Source: Blastococcus sp. DSM 46786 (GTDB lineage: Bacteria > Actinomycetota > Actinomycetes > Mycobacteriales > Geodermatophilaceae). Taken from it: a DNA stretch of 64,000 bases. Made by a program: the position numbers and the translations under genes. The stretch is from the NCBI RefSeq assembly GCF_900109665.1, contig NZ_FOAO01000017.1, positions 54,921 to 118,920 on the forward strand. The letters run 5' to 3'. This document shows positions 34,876 to 48,604 of the stretch, piece by piece. Under the pieces are notes generated by a model. It did no database searches and was not told the DNA's origin. It saw only the letters and a program-made list of their open reading frames with translations. The number at the start of each line of letters is the position of its first letter. Position 1 is the stretch's first letter.

Positions 34876-35700
34876 TCAGGCGTCGGGGTGCTCCTCGAGG
34901 AAGGTCGCCGTCTCCGGCAGCAGCGGCGCGAGCTCGGGCAGCTCGGCGAGGCTGGCCAGCCCGAGCCGTTCCAGGAACAGCGGCGTGGTCGCGTACAGCC
35001 CGCCGCCGCTGTCGGGGTCGCTGCCCACCTCCCGCACCAGGCCGCGCCCGATCAGCGTCCGCATGACGCCGTCGACCCCGACGCCGCGGATCGCCGACAC
35101 CCGGGCCCGGGTGACCGGCTGCCGGTAGGCGATGACGGCCAAGGTCTCCAGCGCGGCCTGGGTGAGCCTGCTGCGCTGCCCCTCGCCGAGGTACCGCTCG
35201 ACGACGCCGGCGTGGTCCTCCCGGGTGTAGAGCCGCCACCCCTCCCCCACCCGGCGCAGCGCGATGCCCGCCGAGCGCTCGTCGTAGCCCGCGGCCAGCT
35301 CCGCGAGCCCCTGCCGCACCTGCTCGGGCGGGCAGCGCAGCGCCGCGGCCAGCGTCTCCTCGTCGACCGGGTCGTCGACCACGAACAGCAGGGCCTCCAG
35401 GCCGCCGCGCAGCTCCACGGGGTCCAGCAGCACGGCGGGCTCGGGCTCCGGGGCCGGCTCCGGTTCCGGCGCGGGCTCGGCGACGGCGGCGGCGACGTCC
35501 TCGACGGGCACCGCCGGCACCGGCTGCTCCTCGACGGGCCGCTCCGCCACGCGGGCGGCCAGCTCCGCCGCCACGGCGTCCCACGCGGTGGGGTCGGCGT
35601 CCCCGCGCTCGGCCGCCTGCTCGCGGGTGGCGGCCAGCTCGGCGGCGAGCGCCTCCCAGGAGATCGGGGCGGGGTCCTGGCCGGCACGGTCGTCGGTCAC
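34876..35700 (-). CDS. scpB: Segregation and condensation protein B
   Basis: A 274-residue protein from GTG 35700 (overlapping the scpA stop). The two winged-helix domains of ScpB occupy the C-terminal two thirds (ELRGGLEALLFVVDDPVDEETLAAAL; LTQAALETLAVIAYRQPVTRARVSAIRG). The first 90 residues are an Ala/Glu/Pro extension with an EPEPAPEPEP repeat. ScpB binds ScpA and SMC in the bacterial condensin complex. Confidence 0.95.
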   Translation of the reverse strand: MTDDRAGQDPAPISWEALAAELAATREQAAERGDADPTAWDAVAAELAARVAERPVEEQPVPAVPVEDVAAAVAEPAPEPEPAPEPEPAVLLDPVELRGGLEALLFVVDDPVDEETLAAALRCPPEQVRQGLAELAAGYDERSAGIALRRVGEGWRLYTREDHAGVVERYLGEGQRSRLTQAALETLAVIAYRQPVTRARVSAIRGVGVDGVMRTLIGRGLVREVGSDPDSGGGLYATTPLFLERLGLASLAELPELAPLLPETATFLEEHPDA

Positions 35701-36539
35701 CGGTACTCCTCGTCGGCGTCGGGGGCCGGGGCGCCGGCCGGGTCGGGGACGGACTCGCCGGTCCACCGCACGTGCAGCTCGCCGAGCGGCGTCAGCTGCT
35801 CGAAGACCACCCGCTGCTGGCGGTACAGCTCGAGCAGCGCGAGGAAGCGGGCCACCACCTCGAGGGTGTGGCCGCAGTCGGCGGTGAGCGCCCGGAAGCT
35901 CGCCGTCCCCGACCGCACCAGGTGGTTGCGCACCAGCAGCAGCTGCTCGGAGACGCTGACCGGCGGCGCGTGCAGGTGGGCGACGCTGACCGTCTCGGGG
36001 GCCTTGGGGGCGAGGGCGCGGGCGGCGAGGGCGGCGAACTGCTCCGGCGTGACGTCCAGCAGCACCTCGGGGACGAGCTCGGCGAACCGCGGTTCCAGCG
36101 CCGCCTCGCGCGGGAAGCGGCGGACGGCGTCGGCCTCGCGCTCGCGCAGGAACGCCGCGGCCTGCTTGTAGGCCTTGTACTGCAGCAGCCGGGCGAACAG
36201 CAGGTCGCGCGCCTCGAGCAGCTCCAGGTCGTCCTCGTCGTCGACCTCCGCCGCCGGCAGCAGGCGGGCCGCCTTGAGGTCCAGCAGCGTGGAGGCGACG
36301 ACGAGGAACTCGCTGGCCTGGTCGAGGTCCAGCTCGTCGCCGAGCGCCCGCAGGTGGGCGATGAACTCGTCGGTGACCTGCGACAGCGCGATCTCGGTGA
36401 CGTCGAGCTTGTGCTTGCCGATCAGCTGCAGCAGGAGGTCGAACGGGCCCTCGAAGTTGGTCAGCCGCACGGTGAAACGGGCAGGAGCGGCCCCGCCGGC
36501 CTGGTCGGCCGGCGGAACGGCTCCGGTGCTCCCGCTCAC
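35697..36539 (-). CDS. scpA: Segregation and condensation protein A
   Basis: A 280-residue kleisin subunit linking SMC heads. The N-terminal RLTNFEGPFDLLLQLIGKHK, the DEFIAHLRAL helix and the C-terminal winged helix (DCGHTLEVVARFLALLELYRQQ) match ScpA. I prefer GTG 36539 (VSGSTGAVPP); ATG 36584 would add 15 residues and neither has a clear ribosome site. It is coupled to scpB. Confidence 0.94.
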   Translation of the reverse strand: MSGSTGAVPPADQAGGAAPARFTVRLTNFEGPFDLLLQLIGKHKLDVTEIALSQVTDEFIAHLRALGDELDLDQASEFLVVASTLLDLKAARLLPAAEVDDEDDLELLEARDLLFARLLQYKAYKQAAAFLREREADAVRRFPREAALEPRFAELVPEVLLDVTPEQFAALAARALAPKAPETVSVAHLHAPPVSVSEQLLLVRNHLVRSGTASFRALTADCGHTLEVVARFLALLELYRQQRVVFEQLTPLGELHVRWTGESVPDPAGAPAPDADEEYR

Positions 36540-36611
36540 GGACGCCGAGGGTAAGGCCCCCGTGCAGGGGTCCGCCGCGAGCATGCGAGCGGTGGGCGGC
36601 AGGGGGTCCTC

Positions 36612-37127
36612 CTACTTCTCCTTGAGCCGGCGGACCAGGATCGCGTCCTCGCCGCGCTCGGCCAGGTCGGCGAGCAGCACCGACACCGCCTCGCGGACGA
36701 TGCGACCCCGGTCGGCGGCCAGCCCGTGGTGGGCACGCAGCGTCAGCCGCGCGGATTCCAGGGCCAGCAGCTCGTCCGCGGAGATGTAGACGGTGATCTT
36801 CTCGTCGTGCTTGGTCCGGTCCGTGCGGCGGGCCGGCCGGCCGCGGGTGGCGACCCGGGGCTGCAGCACCGGGGCCGGCGCGGGCTCGGCCGGGCCCGCC
36901 CGGAACGAGGCCAGGTCGTCGTCCGCGGGCGGGGCGCCGCCCGGTACGAGGGTGAGCGACGCGGCCGCCTCGGCGGCGGACTCCCCCACCCGGCGGGCGG
37001 CGCTGCGCAGCGCCGGCGAGCTCGCCGGGGTGGGCAGGCTGGGCAGCTCGGTGACCTCGGGCACCGAGGCGGTGTCGGTGCGGCGGAACAGCTCCGAGGC
37101 ACCGGGCAGGACGGGCCTCCGCGTCAT
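36612..37127 (-). CDS. Hypothetical protein between parA and scpA with helical DNA-binding-like C-terminus
   Basis: A 171-residue protein. Residues 1-108 are Pro/Ala-rich and likely disordered. The C-terminal 60 residues start with a short strand (EKITVYISADELLALESARL) followed by two helices (RGRIVREAVSVLLADLAERG), the layout of ribbon-helix-helix or ParB-tail-like DNA-binding domains. It lies between parA and scpA, so a role in chromosome organisation is plausible. I do not recognise a named family. Confidence 0.7.
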   Translation of the reverse strand: MTRRPVLPGASELFRRTDTASVPEVTELPSLPTPASSPALRSAARRVGESAAEAAASLTLVPGGAPPADDDLASFRAGPAEPAPAPVLQPRVATRGRPARRTDRTKHDEKITVYISADELLALESARLTLRAHHGLAADRGRIVREAVSVLLADLAERGEDAILVRRLKEK

Positions 37128-37203
37128 GCCGACACCTCCTCGCTGGCGCTCGTCGGCAGCATGACCCGAGTCGCTGCGCCCATGCGTGATCTCGCACGCT
37201 CGA

Positions 37204-38109
37204 TCACAGTGCCAGCACCTCCTTGGCGAGGTCGCGGTACGCCGAGGCGCCCGTCGACGTGGGTGCCCACGTGGTGATCGGCTGGCCGGCGACGGTGGTC
37301 TCCGGGAACCGCACGGTGCGCTGGATGACGGTCCGGAACACGGTGTCGCCGAACGCCTCGACGACGCGGCTGAACACCTCCCGGCAGTGCACGGTCCGGG
37401 AGTCGTACATGGTCGCGAGGATGCCGTTGATCTCCAGCGACGGGTTGAGCCGCTCCTTGACCTTGTCGATCGTGTCGACGAGCAGGGCCACCCCGCGCAG
37501 GGAGAAGAACTCGCACTCCAGCGGGATCACCACGCCCTGGGCGGCGGTGAGCGCGTTGACCGTGAGCAGGCCGAGCGAGGGCTGGCAGTCGATGAGGATG
37601 TAGTCGTACTCGTCGACGACGTCGGCCAGCACGCGCAGCAGCGTCTGCTCCCGCGCGACCTCGCTGACCAGCTGCACCTCGGCCGCGGAGAGGTCGATGT
37701 TGCTCGGCACCAGGTCCAGGCCCGGGATGTCGGTGGCCACCCGCACGTCGCGCAGGCTGGTCTGCCGCTCCATGAGGGCGTTGTAGATCGTCCGGTCCAG
37801 GTTCTGGGCCGGCACGCCCAGCCCCACCGACAGCGCCCCCTGCGGGTCGAGGTCGACGAGCAGCACCTTGCGGCCGAACTCCACCAGCGCAGCACCGAGG
37901 TTGATGGTGGACGTCGTCTTGCCGACCCCCCCCTTCTGGTTGCACATCGCGATGACGCGGGCGGGCCCGTGCTCGGTCAGGGGCTTGGGGTCCGGGAGGC
38001 GCCGCTGGCGCGCCCGGGCCGGGTCCTGTCGCAGCGCGGCCGCCCCCATCTCGGGGTCGGTGTCGTGCGGGCGCGCGACGGCAGAGGCCGCGTCCGCTCG
38101 GATCGCCAT
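37204..38109 (-). CDS. parA: ParA/Soj family ATPase
   Basis: A 301-residue P-loop ATPase with the deviant Walker A KGGVGKTT (59-66), Walker B VLLVDLDPQG, DYILIDCQPSLG and the C-terminal PETTVAGQPITTWAPTST block. It sits next to scpAB as in Rv1708, away from the origin-type parAB pair, so it is the second ParA of actinobacteria, whose cargo is uncertain. A GGAGG site precedes ATG 38109. An N-terminal extension of about 50 residues precedes the domain. Confidence 0.91.
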   Translation of the reverse strand: MAIRADAASAVARPHDTDPEMGAAALRQDPARARQRRLPDPKPLTEHGPARVIAMCNQKGGVGKTTSTINLGAALVEFGRKVLLVDLDPQGALSVGLGVPAQNLDRTIYNALMERQTSLRDVRVATDIPGLDLVPSNIDLSAAEVQLVSEVAREQTLLRVLADVVDEYDYILIDCQPSLGLLTVNALTAAQGVVIPLECEFFSLRGVALLVDTIDKVKERLNPSLEINGILATMYDSRTVHCREVFSRVVEAFGDTVFRTVIQRTVRFPETTVAGQPITTWAPTSTGASAYRDLAKEVLAL

Positions 38110-38319
38110 GGGTTGTCGCCTCCAGCTCGGTGCCCGTCCGGACGTTCCGGGTGCGGCCAGCCGTCCTGTCCGCTCGGGTGATGAGGACGCTAGGGAGATG
38201 GAGGAAGGTTCCCAAGGCGGCACGCCGTCGACGTGTCGACATGGCGACGAATGCCAACCAGTGTGACCGCTCAAGCCGAGCCAGACGCAACCACTGACAA
38301 ACTGAGCGGGCTCCGGATG

Positions 38320-39273
38320 TCAGGTCAGCGCGCGCGGGTGGCTGGTCGCGTAGACCTCGCGCAGACGCTCCACAGTGACCAGCGTGTAGACCTGGGTGGT
38401 CGTCACCGAGGCGTGGCCGAGCAGTTCCTGCACCACGCGCACGTCGGCGCCGCCGTCGAGCAGGTGGGTGGCGAAGCAGTGCCGCAGGGTGTGCGGCGAG
38501 ATCTCCCCGTTCAGCCCGGCGCGTTCGGCCGCCGTCCGGAGGATCGACCAGGCGCTCTGCCGGGACAGCGGGCCGCCGCGCACGTTGAGGAAGAGCGCGC
38601 CGCCCCGCACCCCCGCGCGGCCGTTCGCGGCCAGCGCCGGCCGCGCCCGCACGAGGTACTCCTCGACGGCCCGCAGGGCGTAGCTGCCGACCGGGACGAC
38701 GCGCTCCTTGCCGCCCTTGCCCGCCAGCCGCACGGTGCTCTGCCCGCGGTCGAGGTCGTCGACGGCCAGCCCGACCGCTTCGGAGATGCGGGCCCCGGTG
38801 CCGTACAGCACCTCCAGCAGCGCCCGGTCGCGCAGCCCGCGCGGCCCCTCCAGCGAGCCGGCCGCCTCGATCAGCGCGACGACCGACTCCACCGGCACCG
38901 CCTTGGGCAGGCGCCGCGCCGGGGTGGGCGGCCGCACCTCGTGGGCGACGTCATCGGGCACCAGGCCGTCCAGGAGCGCGAACCGGTGCAGCCCGCGCAC
39001 CGCCACCACCGCGCGGGCGGCCGAGGTCGCCGACAGCGGCGGGTGGTCGTCGTCGCCCCGGCGCAGCGCGGCGAGGAAACCGGCGACGTCGGACTCCGCC
39101 ACCTCCCGCACGCCGCGGACCCCGGCCGCCGCCAGGTACTCGCAGTAGCGGCGGAGGTCGCGGCGGTAGGAGGCGATGGTGTTGGCCGCCAGCCCCCGTT
39201 CCACGGTGAGGTGGTCCAGGTAGCCGGTGACGACCCGGTCGACGTCGGGGCCTGCGGACAGCGTGCTGGTCAG
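38320..39273 (-). CDS. xerD: Tyrosine recombinase XerD (CTG start)
   Basis: A 317-residue recombinase resolving chromosome dimers at dif with XerC. The catalytic Arg (TGARISEAV), His-x-x-Arg ([12 protein letters not shown]), His (LLGHAS) and Tyr (QVYTLV) are present after an N-terminal SAM-like core-binding domain. No ATG, GTG or TTG lies before that domain in frame; CTG 39273 does, in a CTGA overlap with the ald stop and seven bases after AGGAGG. CTG is thus the likely start. xerD position matches Rv1701. Confidence 0.92.
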   Translation of the reverse strand: MTSTLSAGPDVDRVVTGYLDHLTVERGLAANTIASYRRDLRRYCEYLAAAGVRGVREVAESDVAGFLAALRRGDDDHPPLSATSAARAVVAVRGLHRFALLDGLVPDDVAHEVRPPTPARRLPKAVPVESVVALIEAAGSLEGPRGLRDRALLEVLYGTGARISEAVGLAVDDLDRGQSTVRLAGKGGKERVVPVGSYALRAVEEYLVRARPALAANGRAGVRGGALFLNVRGGPLSRQSAWSILRTAAERAGLNGEISPHTLRHCFATHLLDGGADVRVVQELLGHASVTTTQVYTLVTVERLREVYATSHPRALT

Positions 39274-40385
39274 CGGAGCACCTCCTGGAGCGGGACCGCG
39301 GCCATGCCGTGGGCCTCGGCGACCTCGGGCAGCACGACGCTGCCCGAGACGACGTTCACCCCGTGGGCGAGCGCCGGGTCGCGGTCGACGGCGGCGGCCG
39401 TGCCCTCGGCGGCCAGCGCCATGACGTAGGGCAGCGTGACGTTGGTGAGCGCGTGCGTGGAGGTGTTGGGCACCGCGCCGGGCATGTTGGCCACGCAGTA
39501 GAAGACCGACCCGTGCACGCGGAAGGTCGGGTCGTCGTGCGTGGTCGGCCGGGTGTCCTCGAAGCAGCCGCCCTGGTCGACGGCGATGTCCACCAGCACC
39601 GACCCCGGCTTCATCCGGGACACCAGCTCGTTGCTGACCAGCACGGGCGCCTTGGCCCCGGCCACCAGCACGGCGCCGATCACCAGGTCGGCGTCCAGCA
39701 CGGCGCGCTCGACCTCGTAGGCGTTGGAGGCCACGGTCTGCAGGTGCCCCTGGTAGATCCGGTCGGCAGCCCGCAGCTTGTCGATGTCGCGGTCCATGAC
39801 GACGACCTCGGCCTGCATGCCGAGGGCGATCGCCGCCGCGTTCATGCCCGAGACGCCGGCGCCGATCACCACGACCTTGGCGGCGTAGACCCCGGAGACC
39901 CCGCCGAGCAGCACCCCGCGCCCGCCGTGCGCCCGCTCCAGGCAGTGCGCGCCCACCTGCGGCGCCATCCGCCCGGCCACCTCCGACATGGGGGCCAGCA
40001 GGGGCAGCGTGCCGTCGGCCTTCTGCACGGTCTCGTAGGCGATCGCCGTCGTCCCGGAGGTGACCAGCGCGTCGGTGCACTCCTTGGACGCCGCCAGGTG
40101 CAGGTAGGTGAACAGCGTCTGGTCGGCGCGGAGGCGGCCGTACTCCTCGGCGATCGGCTCCTTGACCTTCAGCAGCAGGTCGGCGTCGGCCCACACGTCG
40201 TCGGCCTCGGCGACGATGCGGGCACCGGCGGCGGTGAAGTCGGCGTCGGGGATGGAGGAGCCCTCCCCCGCGCCCTGCTCCACCAGCACCTCGTGCCCGG
40301 CGCGCGTCAGCTCCGTCACGCCGGCCGGCGTGAGCGCCACCCGGTACTCCCGGTTCTTGACCTCTCGGGGAACTCCGACCCGCAT
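39270..40385 (-). CDS. ald: Alanine dehydrogenase
   Basis: A 371-residue NAD enzyme interconverting L-alanine and pyruvate plus ammonia. The start [20 protein letters not shown] and the [11 protein letters not shown] and [17 protein letters not shown] (NAD-binding) motifs are diagnostic, with catalytic Lys/His positions retained in VKEP and HLA. AGGAG seven to eleven bases before ATG 40385. Overlaps the xerD start. Upstream on the minus strand, TACACT (40484-40479) may be the -10. Confidence 0.95.
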   Translation of the reverse strand: MRVGVPREVKNREYRVALTPAGVTELTRAGHEVLVEQGAGEGSSIPDADFTAAGARIVAEADDVWADADLLLKVKEPIAEEYGRLRADQTLFTYLHLAASKECTDALVTSGTTAIAYETVQKADGTLPLLAPMSEVAGRMAPQVGAHCLERAHGGRGVLLGGVSGVYAAKVVVIGAGVSGMNAAAIALGMQAEVVVMDRDIDKLRAADRIYQGHLQTVASNAYEVERAVLDADLVIGAVLVAGAKAPVLVSNELVSRMKPGSVLVDIAVDQGGCFEDTRPTTHDDPTFRVHGSVFYCVANMPGAVPNTSTHALTNVTLPYVMALAAEGTAAAVDRDPALAHGVNVVSGSVVLPEVAEAHGMAAVPLQEVLR

Positions 40386-40628
40386 CGCTGGCTCTCCTGG
40401 TCCCGGCGGCCGCTCCCGAGGGTGACGGGCCGGCCCACCACGTCGTGGACCGCCCGGTCGGGGCGGGCCTCGCCGCGGAGTGTAGGCACGCCATCCCCTC
40501 CCGTCCCGGGCCGGAAGCCGTTTCGTGACCCTCCATCCCCGCCGTCGCGACCGGCGCCGGGCTGCCGTGACCGGCCGACCGGCCGACGATGGCGGGGCCC
40601 GCCCGCCCCTCCCGGAGGACGCCACCCC

Positions 40629-41234
40629 ATGCGCTTCTACGCCGAGCACCCCGCCCTCCGGGCGCGCCAGTTGGCCGCCGACCTGGGTTTCCTGGCGTGG
40701 ACGGTGGTCTGGGTGCTGGTGGCCCGGGCCGCGCACGGCGCCGTCCTGCTGCTCGCCGGCCCGGGCCGGGCGGTCGAGGACCTCGGCCGGTCGGTCGCCG
40801 GCTCCATGGACTCGGCTGCGTCGGCGGCCGAGGGCGTGCCGCTGGTCGGTGGGGAGCTGGCCGCGCCGTTCGACGCCCTCTCGGGTGCGAGCGGCTCGGT
40901 GCGGGGCGCCGGGCAGTCGGCGCAGGACGCCGTCGGCACGCTGGCGACGATCCTCGCCGTCGTCCTCGTCCTGCTGCCCGTGGGCTGGATGCTGCTGCGC
41001 TGGCTGCCCTGGCGGCTTCGCTACGCCCGCGAGGCCGGCGCGACCCGCACCCTGCTGGCGGGCACGCCGGACCTCCACGTCCTCGCCGCCCGGGCGCTGG
41101 CGAACGCACCGCTCCCCCGGCTCGCCGCGCTGCCGGCCGGCACGGGGGCGGCCTGGCAGGCGGGGGACCCGGCCGCAGTGCGCGCCCTGGCCGCCGTGGA
41201 GCTCGACCGGCTCGGCCTCCGGCTGCCGGGCTGA
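40629..41234 (+). CDS. Two-span membrane protein, function unknown
   Basis: A 201-residue protein from ATG 40629. Two hydrophobic spans are evident (about 16-40, [23 protein letters not shown], and about 105-125, [20 protein letters not shown]), flanked by a Gly/Ser-rich loop. The C-terminus is an Ala/Leu-rich helical tail with no known domain. It is divergent from ald; the 243-bp gap between them holds no other gene. Not assignable to a family by eye. Confidence 0.72.
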   Translation: MRFYAEHPALRARQLAADLGFLAWTVVWVLVARAAHGAVLLLAGPGRAVEDLGRSVAGSMDSAASAAEGVPLVGGELAAPFDALSGASGSVRGAGQSAQDAVGTLATILAVVLVLLPVGWMLLRWLPWRLRYAREAGATRTLLAGTPDLHVLAARALANAPLPRLAALPAGTGAAWQAGDPAAVRALAAVELDRLGLRLPG

Positions 41235-41267
41235 CCGGCGCGCGACCGGGCTCCACCACGCGATCCG

Positions 41268-41684
41268 TCACGCCGAGGGGCGGCCCTCGACCATGTCGAG
41301 GTAGTGCCGGTTGGCCATCACACCGAGCACGTTCCCGAAGGGGTCGACCACCGATGCGGTGACGTAGCCGGGGCCCCGCTCGATCGGCTCCTGGTGCACC
41401 GTCGCGCCCAGGGACAGCAACCGCTCGAAGGCGGCCCGGGCGTCGTCGACGGCCCAGTAGACGACCACGCCGCCGCCGGCCGGACCCGGCGCCGCAGGCG
41501 CGTACCGGCGGTCGAGGATCCCGAGTTCGGCCTGCAGGTCGCCGAGCCGGAACTCGACGTAGGCCGGCGGCCCCTCTTCGGGACGCACGAAGTACGGCTC
41601 GGCGCCGGCGACCTCGGCGTACCAGCGCACAGCGGCCGGGACGTCGTCGGCGAAGTAGGTGACGGTGGTGAGGCCTCGCAGCAT
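41268..41684 (-). CDS. VOC superfamily (glyoxalase-like) protein
   Basis: A 138-residue protein starting at ATG 41684 with an AGAGGAC site. The paired beta-alpha-beta-beta-beta modules of the vicinal oxygen chelate fold are visible: [28 protein letters not shown] and [18 protein letters not shown], ending [10 protein letters not shown] with a metal-binding Glu absent at the last position. It may be a resistance or antioxidant protein. Divergent from the WYL regulator around a palindromic operator. Confidence 0.85.
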   Translation of the reverse strand: MLRGLTTVTYFADDVPAAVRWYAEVAGAEPYFVRPEEGPPAYVEFRLGDLQAELGILDRRYAPAAPGPAGGGVVVYWAVDDARAAFERLLSLGATVHQEPIERGPGYVTASVVDPFGNVLGVMANRHYLDMVEGRPSA

Positions 41685-41730
41685 CGGGATGTCCTCTCTC
41701 GGATCGGTCGTGCACCCATGCTCGGCCCTA

Positions 41731-41753
41731 AAGTGCTCACCTAGTGAGCACTT
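41731..41753. promoter_or_regulatory. 23-bp operator palindrome between VOC and WYL genes
   Basis: Ten-base perfect arms AAGTGCTCAC (41731-41740) and GTGAGCACTT (41744-41753) around CTA. It lies in the 93-bp divergent region, overlapping probable -10 elements on both strands. The WYL regulator encoded at one side is the expected binder. Confidence 0.75.
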
Positions 41754-41777
41754 CCGACGACGGAGATCGGAGGTCCC

Positions 41778-42728
41778 GTGCGCGCTGACCGCCTGGTCGC
41801 CGTGCTGCTGCTGATGCAGGCACGGGGACGGGTGACCGCGGCCGAGCTGGCGCGGGAGCTCGAGGTCTCCGTGGCGACCGCCCGCCGCGATCTCGAGGCC
41901 CTCTCCACCGCCGGTATCCCGGTGTACCCGCAGCCCGGACGGGGCGGGGGCTGGTCGCTGGTCGGCGGCGCCCGGACCGACCTCACCGGCCTCTCGGCGC
42001 GGGAGGCCCGCGCCCTGTTCCTCCTCGTCGGGCCGGCGGCCCCGGTCTCCGACGAGGCGCGGACGGCGCTGCGCAAGCTGGTCGGGGCGCTGCCGCAGAC
42101 CTTCCGCGCCGACGCGGAGACGGCCGCACGGGCGACGATGAGCGACCCCACGCGGTGGGGTGAGCGGGACCGTGCGCGCCCCGCCGTCGTCGACCTGCTG
42201 CAGACCGCCGTCGTCGGCCGGGAGAAGGTCCGCCTGACCTACGTGGACGGCGCCCGGCGGCGGTCGGAGCGGCTGGTCGACCCGTGGGGCCTCGTCGACA
42301 AGGACGAGGTCTGGTACCTGGTCGCGGGGACCGACCGCGGGCAGCGCACCTTCCGGGTGGACCGCATCGACCACGCCGAGCCGACCGGCGAGCCGGCCGA
42401 GCGACCCGACGACTTCGCCCTCGCGACGGCCTGGCGGGAGGTCGTCGGCGAGGTGGAGCAGCGGCGCTCTCGCACCTGGGCGACCGTGCTGGTCGACGCC
42501 CGCCACGTCCGGATCCTGCAGGACCAGTTCGGCCGGCACTGCGCGACCGACGGGGAGCACGGGGACGGGCGGGTGCGCGTCCGCCTGGCCGCCCCGACCG
42601 CGTTGGACATCGCCCGGACGCTCGCCGGCTGGGGCGCCGACGTCGAGGTCCTCGAGCCGGCGCCGGTCCGCGCCGAGCTGACGCGGATCGGTGCCGAGCT
42701 CACCGGCCGATACGCCGGCCCGCGGTGA
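41778..42728 (+). CDS. HTH-WYL family transcriptional regulator (YafY type)
   Basis: A 316-residue protein from GTG 41778. The N-terminal winged helix is DRLVAVLLLMQARGRVTAAELARELEVSVATARRDLEALSTAGIPV (residues about 4-49). The central WYL domain reads VRLTYVDGARRRSERLVDPWGLVDKDEVWYLVAG and is followed by the C-terminal WCX extension. WYL proteins sense nucleic-acid-like or small ligands. It is expected to control the VOC gene and itself through the palindrome. Confidence 0.9.
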   Translation: MRADRLVAVLLLMQARGRVTAAELARELEVSVATARRDLEALSTAGIPVYPQPGRGGGWSLVGGARTDLTGLSAREARALFLLVGPAAPVSDEARTALRKLVGALPQTFRADAETAARATMSDPTRWGERDRARPAVVDLLQTAVVGREKVRLTYVDGARRRSERLVDPWGLVDKDEVWYLVAGTDRGQRTFRVDRIDHAEPTGEPAERPDDFALATAWREVVGEVEQRRSRTWATVLVDARHVRILQDQFGRHCATDGEHGDGRVRVRLAAPTALDIARTLAGWGADVEVLEPAPVRAELTRIGAELTGRYAGPR

Positions 42729-42746
42729 ACGGGAACCCCCGGCGCG

Positions 42747-43348
42747 TCAGCCGGCGTCGGCGGGGCGCAGCCGCGGGCCGGCGGCCCGCACCTGGGCGGC
42801 GGCCAGCAGCCCGACGACGGCCGCGACGTTGCGGATGCCGCCGTCGAACACCCGCTGGACCGCGTCGGCCAGCGGCACCCGCTCCACGGTCATGTCCAGC
42901 TCCTCGTGCTCCACGGTGAAGCCCTCGGGGCGGTCGACGCCGGTGAGCTCCTCGGCCAGGTACACCAGCACCTGCTCGTCGCAGAAACCGGGCGAGCTGT
43001 AGTGCGTCGTCAGCAGCGACCAGCGGGCCGCCGAGAGCCGCACCTCCTCGGCGAGCTCCCGCTTGGCCGTCTCCAGCGGCGGCTCGCCGTCGGCGTCCCG
43101 CAGCCCGGCCGGCAGCTCCCACAGGTAGCCGCCGACAGGGTGCCGGTACTGCCGCAGGAGGACGACCTCCTCGGCGTCGGTGAGGGCCACGACCGCCACC
43201 GCCCCCGGGTGGTGGACCACCTCGCGGACGCTGTCCCCGCCGCCCGGCATCGCCACGGTGTCCTTGACCAGGCTGATGACCCGGCCCTCGTACACCGGCT
43301 CGGAGGCCAGGACGTGGTACTCGTGGGCGTCCGGCTCCCCTGCGCCCA

Positions 43349-43349
<1 letters not shown>
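42747..43349 (-). CDS. NUDIX hydrolase, ADP-ribose pyrophosphatase type
   Basis: A 200-residue enzyme from ATG 43349 (TGATG overlap with pyrG). The nudix signature is present as LRDADGE...AKRELAEEV with the catalytic Glu pair, although one residue is inserted relative to the standard G-x5-E spacing. The QYRHPVGGYLWELPAG block is typical of ADP-ribose pyrophosphatases, which split ADP-ribose to AMP and ribose-5-phosphate. It corresponds to Rv1700. Confidence 0.92.
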
Positions 43350-47455
<4,106 letters not shown>

Positions 47456-47459
<4 letters not shown>

Positions 47460-48604
47460 GTCGCCGGCCGGGCCGGTGGCGTGCCGAGCAGCTCCCGGTA
47501 GATCCCGACCAGCTGCGCGGCGGTGCCCGCCTCGTCGGGCCAGCCGGCGGCCTGCCGCAGCCCGGCCGCGACGAGGTCCGCGGCGTGCGCGCTGTCGCAG
47601 AGCACCCGCACCACGGCCTCGGCGAAGGCCACGGCGTCCCCGACCGGGACGAGCTCGGCGGCGTCGCCGAGCAGCTCCGGCAGCCCGCCGGTGCGGGTGG
47701 CCACCAGGGGCACCCCGGCGCGGAGGGCCTCCTGCGCGGTGAGCGACCGCGCCTCCCAGCGCGAGGGGAGCACGCAGAGATCGGCGGCGCCCAGCAGGTC
47801 GGCGACGTCGTCCCGGCGGCCCAGCAGCGTGACCGGCAGCGCCTCGGCGCGGATGCGCCGGGCCAGCTCGTCGTGCAGCGGCCCGTCGCCGGCGACGACG
47901 ACGGAGGGCACCGGGCGCACTCGCTCGTCGGCCGACCAGCGGGCGACCGCGTCGAGCAGGACGTCGTAGCCCTTCTGCGGGTGCAGGCGGCCCACGGCGA
48001 CGACCAGCGCACGGTCGTCGTCGAGGCCGAGGCCGGCGCGGACCTCCGCCGGGGCGCGCGTGGCCGCGGACAGCGGCGGCGCGGAGACCGGTGCCACCCG
48101 CACGTCGCGGGCGCCCAGCCGCCGGGCGTTCTCGGCGAGGTCGGCCGAGGCGGCGAGGACCACGTCGGCGGCGCGCACGGTGGCCCGCTCGGCGCGCTCC
48201 AGCACCCGGCGCCGCAGCCCCCCGCCCTCGGGGAGGGCGTTGTGCAGGGTGAGGACCAGCGGCACCGAGCCGCCGGCGAGCCGGCGCGCCGCCGCGGCGA
48301 CCAGCCCGGCGCGCAGGCCGTGGGCGTGCACCAGGTCGCTGCCGGTCAGCGCGCGGCGGAGCGCCTGCACGGCGCGGGCGTCCGCGGCCGGGGCCAGCCC
48401 GGCGGAGATCTCCACGGGGGCGAACCGGGCGCCGCGGCCGGTGAAGTCGAACAGCGCGTCCGTGGCGGCCGGGCCGCAGACCGCGACGTCGGCGCCCGAT
48501 GCCCGCAGCGGCGCCACGAGGGAGCGGACGTGGGTGCCCACGCCTCCGGTGCTGGTGGCCAGCACCTCGGTGATGCAGCGGTCCCGCAGGGGCGTCTCAG
48601 CCAC
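47456..48604 (-). CDS. GT4 family glycosyltransferase
   Basis: A 382-residue glycosyltransferase from GTG 48604. The GT-B fold is clear: an N-terminal GGVGTHVRSLVAPL loop, SDLVHAHGLRAG, and the C-terminal nucleotide-sugar half with VVAVGRLHPQKGYDVLLDAV, VVAGDGPLHDEL and the catalytic EARSLTAQEALRAGVPLVAT (GT4 E-x7-E). It transfers a sugar from a nucleotide donor, presumably onto a lipid or polymer used by the flippase next door. It is sandwiched between and overlaps both neighbours. Confidence 0.9.

Noticed and set aside
39271..41715. Long 5' extension of the xerD frame
   Set aside because: The extension is antisense or out of frame to ald, the membrane protein and the VOC gene and is Arg/Pro low complexity. 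The true start is placed at the CTG beside the ribosome site.
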